This document shows, in pieces, positions 6,487-8,434 of a stretch of 8,434 nt of DNA. Both the position numbers and the translations under genes were made by a program. How positions within the stretch are numbered: position 1 is the stretch's first letter; each line of letters opens with the position of its first letter. The stretch covers positions 1 through 8,434 of the forward strand of contig QHPW01000212.1 of the NCBI GenBank assembly GCA_003219675.1, read 5' to 3'. The DNA is from Verrucomicrobiota bacterium (GTDB taxonomy: Bacteria; Verrucomicrobiota; Verrucomicrobiia; Limisphaerales; AV2). The notes below the pieces were generated by a model that did not search any database, was not told the origin of the DNA, and was given only the letters and a program-made list of their open reading frames with translations.

Positions 6487-6960
6487 ATGCCTGAGCAGGA
6501 AACCCGTTCTGTTTTGGAATTCAAACCGTCCGCTATCCACGGGCTTGGGGCCTTTGCCGCCGCGCCCATTCGCGCAGGGACGCTCGTGATTGAATACGCC
6601 GGTGAGAGGGTTTCAAAGGCGGAATCCACACGCCGATGTGAAACCGGCAACACCTCGATTTTCGAACTGGACGAGGACTGGGACGTTGACGGGAACGCCG
6701 GATGGAACCCCGCCCGTTTTCTCAATCACAGTTGCGCTCCGAATTGCGACGCCGAACTCATCGAGGGGCATATCTGGATCGTGGCCCGGCGTGACATCGC
6801 GCCTGGAGAAGAGCTGACTTTCAACTACGGTTACGACTGGGAGGATTATCGCCAGCACGTTTGCCACTGCGGCGCCGCAGCCTGCGTCGGCTACATCGTC
6901 GCGGAAGAGTTTTTTGAGTCCTTCCGGGCGCGAAAACCGATTGGGTTACCGACAAGCTGA
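6487..6960 (+). CDS. SET-domain protein-lysine methyltransferase with post-SET zinc motif
   Basis: 157 residues, an almost minimal SET domain. It uses S-adenosylmethionine to methylate lysine side chains of a protein target. Visible in order: 'IHGLGAFAAAPIRAGTLVIEYAGE' (17-40), the N-terminal SET segment with the SAM-binding G-x-G; 'RFLNHSCAPNC' (77-87), whose NHSC contacts SAM and forms the pseudoknot; 'GEELTFNYGYDWEDY' (107-121) with the catalytic tyrosine region; and a post-SET 'CHCGAAACVGYI' (126-137). Cys83 with Cys126, Cys128 and Cys133 should bind one zinc. All key residues are present, so it is probably active. No signal peptide or membrane helix. It begins 19 nt after the exporter stop on the same strand and may be co-transcribed; no strong ribosome binding site is seen. 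Substrate unknown; ribosomal or DNA-binding proteins are possible. Confidence 0.93.
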   Translation: MPEQETRSVLEFKPSAIHGLGAFAAAPIRAGTLVIEYAGERVSKAESTRRCETGNTSIFELDEDWDVDGNAGWNPARFLNHSCAPNCDAELIEGHIWIVARRDIAPGEELTFNYGYDWEDYRQHVCHCGAAACVGYIVAEEFFESFRARKPIGLPTS

Positions 6961-6966
6961 ACTTGC

Positions 6967-6984
6967 GGCGACGTCGCCCTTCTT
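6967..6984. terminator. possible shared terminator in the convergent gap
   Basis: A perfect 12-bp palindrome GGCGACGTCGCC (6967-6978) is followed by CTTCTT (6979-6984), inside the 34-bp gap between the convergent stops at 6960 and 6995. As RNA it would fold with GGCG/CGCC arms around ACGT. The pyrimidine run favours the plus strand. The stem is short and the T-run poor, so this is a weak call. Confidence 0.35.
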
Positions 6985-6994
6985 AAGCGGGCTG

Positions 6995-8434
6995 CTAAAA
7001 GGCGCGCGCACGATAGAAGCGCGCTCCGCCGCCGCCAGGTCCAACGCCAATAAACTCGATCCGGCCATCCGCACTGAGGAGTGTCTCGATCGGAATCCAG
7101 GCGCGCAGGTCATCCGAAGTTTCGATCACATAAACGCCGTACGGTTCTCCTTGAAGCGTGAAGAACGGTGTGCCGTCGGAAAGCATCCTCACGAACAGCC
7201 GCGCTCCGGTGGTGTCGGGCACGGCCGTCACGTGGAAAGTGATTCGTTGCGTCGTACTCGCGCCATGATTGTCGGTAATGCGGACTTCGCAGGAATCATC
7301 CCCGAAGAAGTTCGTCCCGGGACGGTAGGTCAGTTGCGGCGCGGCGCCGGACAATATTCCGCGAGACGGACTGCGCACGATTTCATAGCTTAACGGATCG
7401 CCATCCGGGTCCGTCGCAGCGACGGAGAATGTGAGGCTGGTGTCTTCGTCCAGAGTAAAAGCCTGATCCGGGGCACGCGGCGGGTCGTTTACCGGCAGGA
7501 CCGTGAGCGCAAATGAACGGCTGGTCAATCCCCCTTGCGCGTCAACCACAGAAACCGTGATTTGGACCAGCCCGTTCTTGTCGGCCGCCGGACGTACCGT
7601 GAGTGTGCGGTTGGCGTCCGTGCCGGTAACGGCAAGGCCGTTGCTTGGCACCAGGGATGAATCGGACGAGCTTGCCATTGCCGTGATCGCCGCCACGTCG
7701 CCGTCCGGATCCGCCACGCTCAGCGGCACCGTCAACACTCCATCCTCATTCATGGTTTGATCGGCCAGTGGCTCCAGCGCCGGAAGTTCACCCAGGGTAA
7801 CACGGGCTTCCATCGCAAATGGCGAGCCTGCATAAGAATTATCCACCGCCTGCACGCTCCAGTAGTAGCTTTGCCCTCGTTGCGCGCCGTTAATCACTTT
7901 TCGGGTCAACCATCCGGCGTTTCCCGGTCTGGGCACCATGCGATAGCCGTTCGGTGCGGACATCGGCGAGAGGACGTCCAGTCCTGCCGGGCTGGTTCCG
8001 ACGCGCACATTATAGGTCAGACCACCGCTCTGATTGGAGTCCGTGGCCGGCTGCCAGGTCAGAATCAGGGAGTTGGTGGTGAAAAAAGCCTTCAGGCCGC
8101 CGGGGGCCACCGGCGGCGTGTTCGAGGTCGGTTGATCGTTTCGGTACAGCAACGTCGAGTAACCCTGCAAAGGAGCCTGGTCCCGCTGGCCGTTAATGAG
8201 AAGGTCCAGGTCCCCGTCGTTGTCCACATCCGCCCAGGAGGCGGTCGCAAACTTGAAATCCAACAAGGGCGTGTCCACCGGTTTCCAACTGCCGTCGGCC
8301 TGGCCGCGGAACAGCCGCGTCACATAATTGAAATCCCCGACGTAACCGGATGAAAGCACATCCAGTTCGCCATCGTTATCGAAATCGCCGACGGCCACGC
8401 TGTCGGGCGTGAAATTGGTTTGCAGGCTCGCGCC
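6995..8434 (-). CDS. large FG-GAP / fibronectin-III / cadherin-like surface protein, N-terminus beyond window
   Basis: Partial gene; the frame is open at the right edge and 479 C-terminal residues are visible (the GTG at 8398 is internal, with 12 more codons in frame before it). Numbering from 8434: residues 1-102 hold FG-GAP/VCBS repeats with calcium-binding loops 'DFDNDGELD' and 'DVDNDGDLD'; about 109-214 is fibronectin type III-like ('APGGLKAFFTTNSLILTWQPA', ending 'YYWSVQAVD'); about 215-314 and 315-405 are two tandem cadherin-like/Ig-like modules, each with E-D near the start and 'DPDGD' ('NEDGVLTVPLSVADPDGD', 'DEDTSLTFSVAATDPDGD'); about 412-479 is a C-terminal beta-rich domain ('YVIETSDDLRAWIPIETL' ... 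'FYRARAF'). Such proteins are normally secreted or on the cell surface and mediate adhesion or glycan contact; the signal peptide would lie outside the window. No catalytic domain is visible in this part. Confidence 0.88.
   Translation of the reverse strand, partial: GASLQTNFTPDSVAVGDFDNDGELDVLSSGYVGDFNYVTRLFRGQADGSWKPVDTPLLDFKFATASWADVDNDGDLDLLINGQRDQAPLQGYSTLLYRNDQPTSNTPPVAPGGLKAFFTTNSLILTWQPATDSNQSGGLTYNVRVGTSPAGLDVLSPMSAPNGYRMVPRPGNAGWLTRKVINGAQRGQSYYWSVQAVDNSYAGSPFAMEARVTLGELPALEPLADQTMNEDGVLTVPLSVADPDGDVAAITAMASSSDSSLVPSNGLAVTGTDANRTLTVRPAADKNGLVQITVSVVDAQGGLTSRSFALTVLPVNDPPRAPDQAFTLDEDTSLTFSVAATDPDGDPLSYEIVRSPSRGILSGAAPQLTYRPGTNFFGDDSCEVRITDNHGASTTQRITFHVTAVPDTTGARLFVRMLSDGTPFFTLQGEPYGVYVIETSDDLRAWIPIETLLSADGRIEFIGVGPGGGGARFYRARAF

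Overview
The window looks like a stretch of a GC-rich verrucomicrobial chromosome, most likely of the Limisphaerales/Pedosphaera type (subdivision 3). This is an inference from three things. First, the large exoprotein at the right edge combines FG-GAP repeats, cadherin-like 'VNDPP..DEDT' modules and a C-terminal '..FYRARAF' ending of a style common in that group. Second, a CACGAAT-type intergenic repeat lies between two genes. Third, there is a bacterial SET-domain protein. No rRNA, tRNA, CRISPR array, transposase or phage gene is visible.

Left half (1-4409), all on the minus strand and so read right to left: tdh (threonine 3-dehydrogenase), kbl (glycine C-acetyltransferase), a cysK-like cysteine synthase, and a GH130-family glycosidase/phosphorylase that leaves the window at its left edge. 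tdh and kbl together make the pathway threonine -> 2-amino-3-ketobutyrate -> glycine + acetyl-CoA. kbl and the cysK-like gene are 6 nt apart and probably share a transcript. tdh is broken as written: against the E. coli protein about 38 nt are missing at the start of the NAD-binding Rossmann fold, and the two halves lie in different frames. The 209-nt tdh-kbl gap is almost entirely filled by a repeat element with 19-bp terminal inverted repeats and 10-bp tandem units.

Middle (4410-4722): a 313-bp divergent intergenic region. It holds a cluster of four consecutive hairpins (about 4471-4600) and then, next to the plus-strand genes, a 17-bp direct repeat that may be the operator of the neighbouring regulator.

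Right half (4723-6960), plus strand: an XRE-cupin transcriptional regulator, a ten-helix EamA/DMT-type exporter, and a small SET-domain lysine methyltransferase with a post-SET zinc motif. The genes are closely spaced (38 and 19 nt) and could be one operon, with the regulator controlling itself and the exporter. A convergent partial gene (6995-8434, minus strand) encodes the C-terminal 479 residues of a secreted or surface multidomain protein. A 12-bp palindrome followed by a short pyrimidine run sits in the 34-bp convergent gap and may act as a shared terminator.

Most of the window is ordinary metabolism. The points worth a second look are the deletion in tdh, the two palindromic intergenic elements, the candidate XRE operator, and the regulator-exporter-SET cluster.
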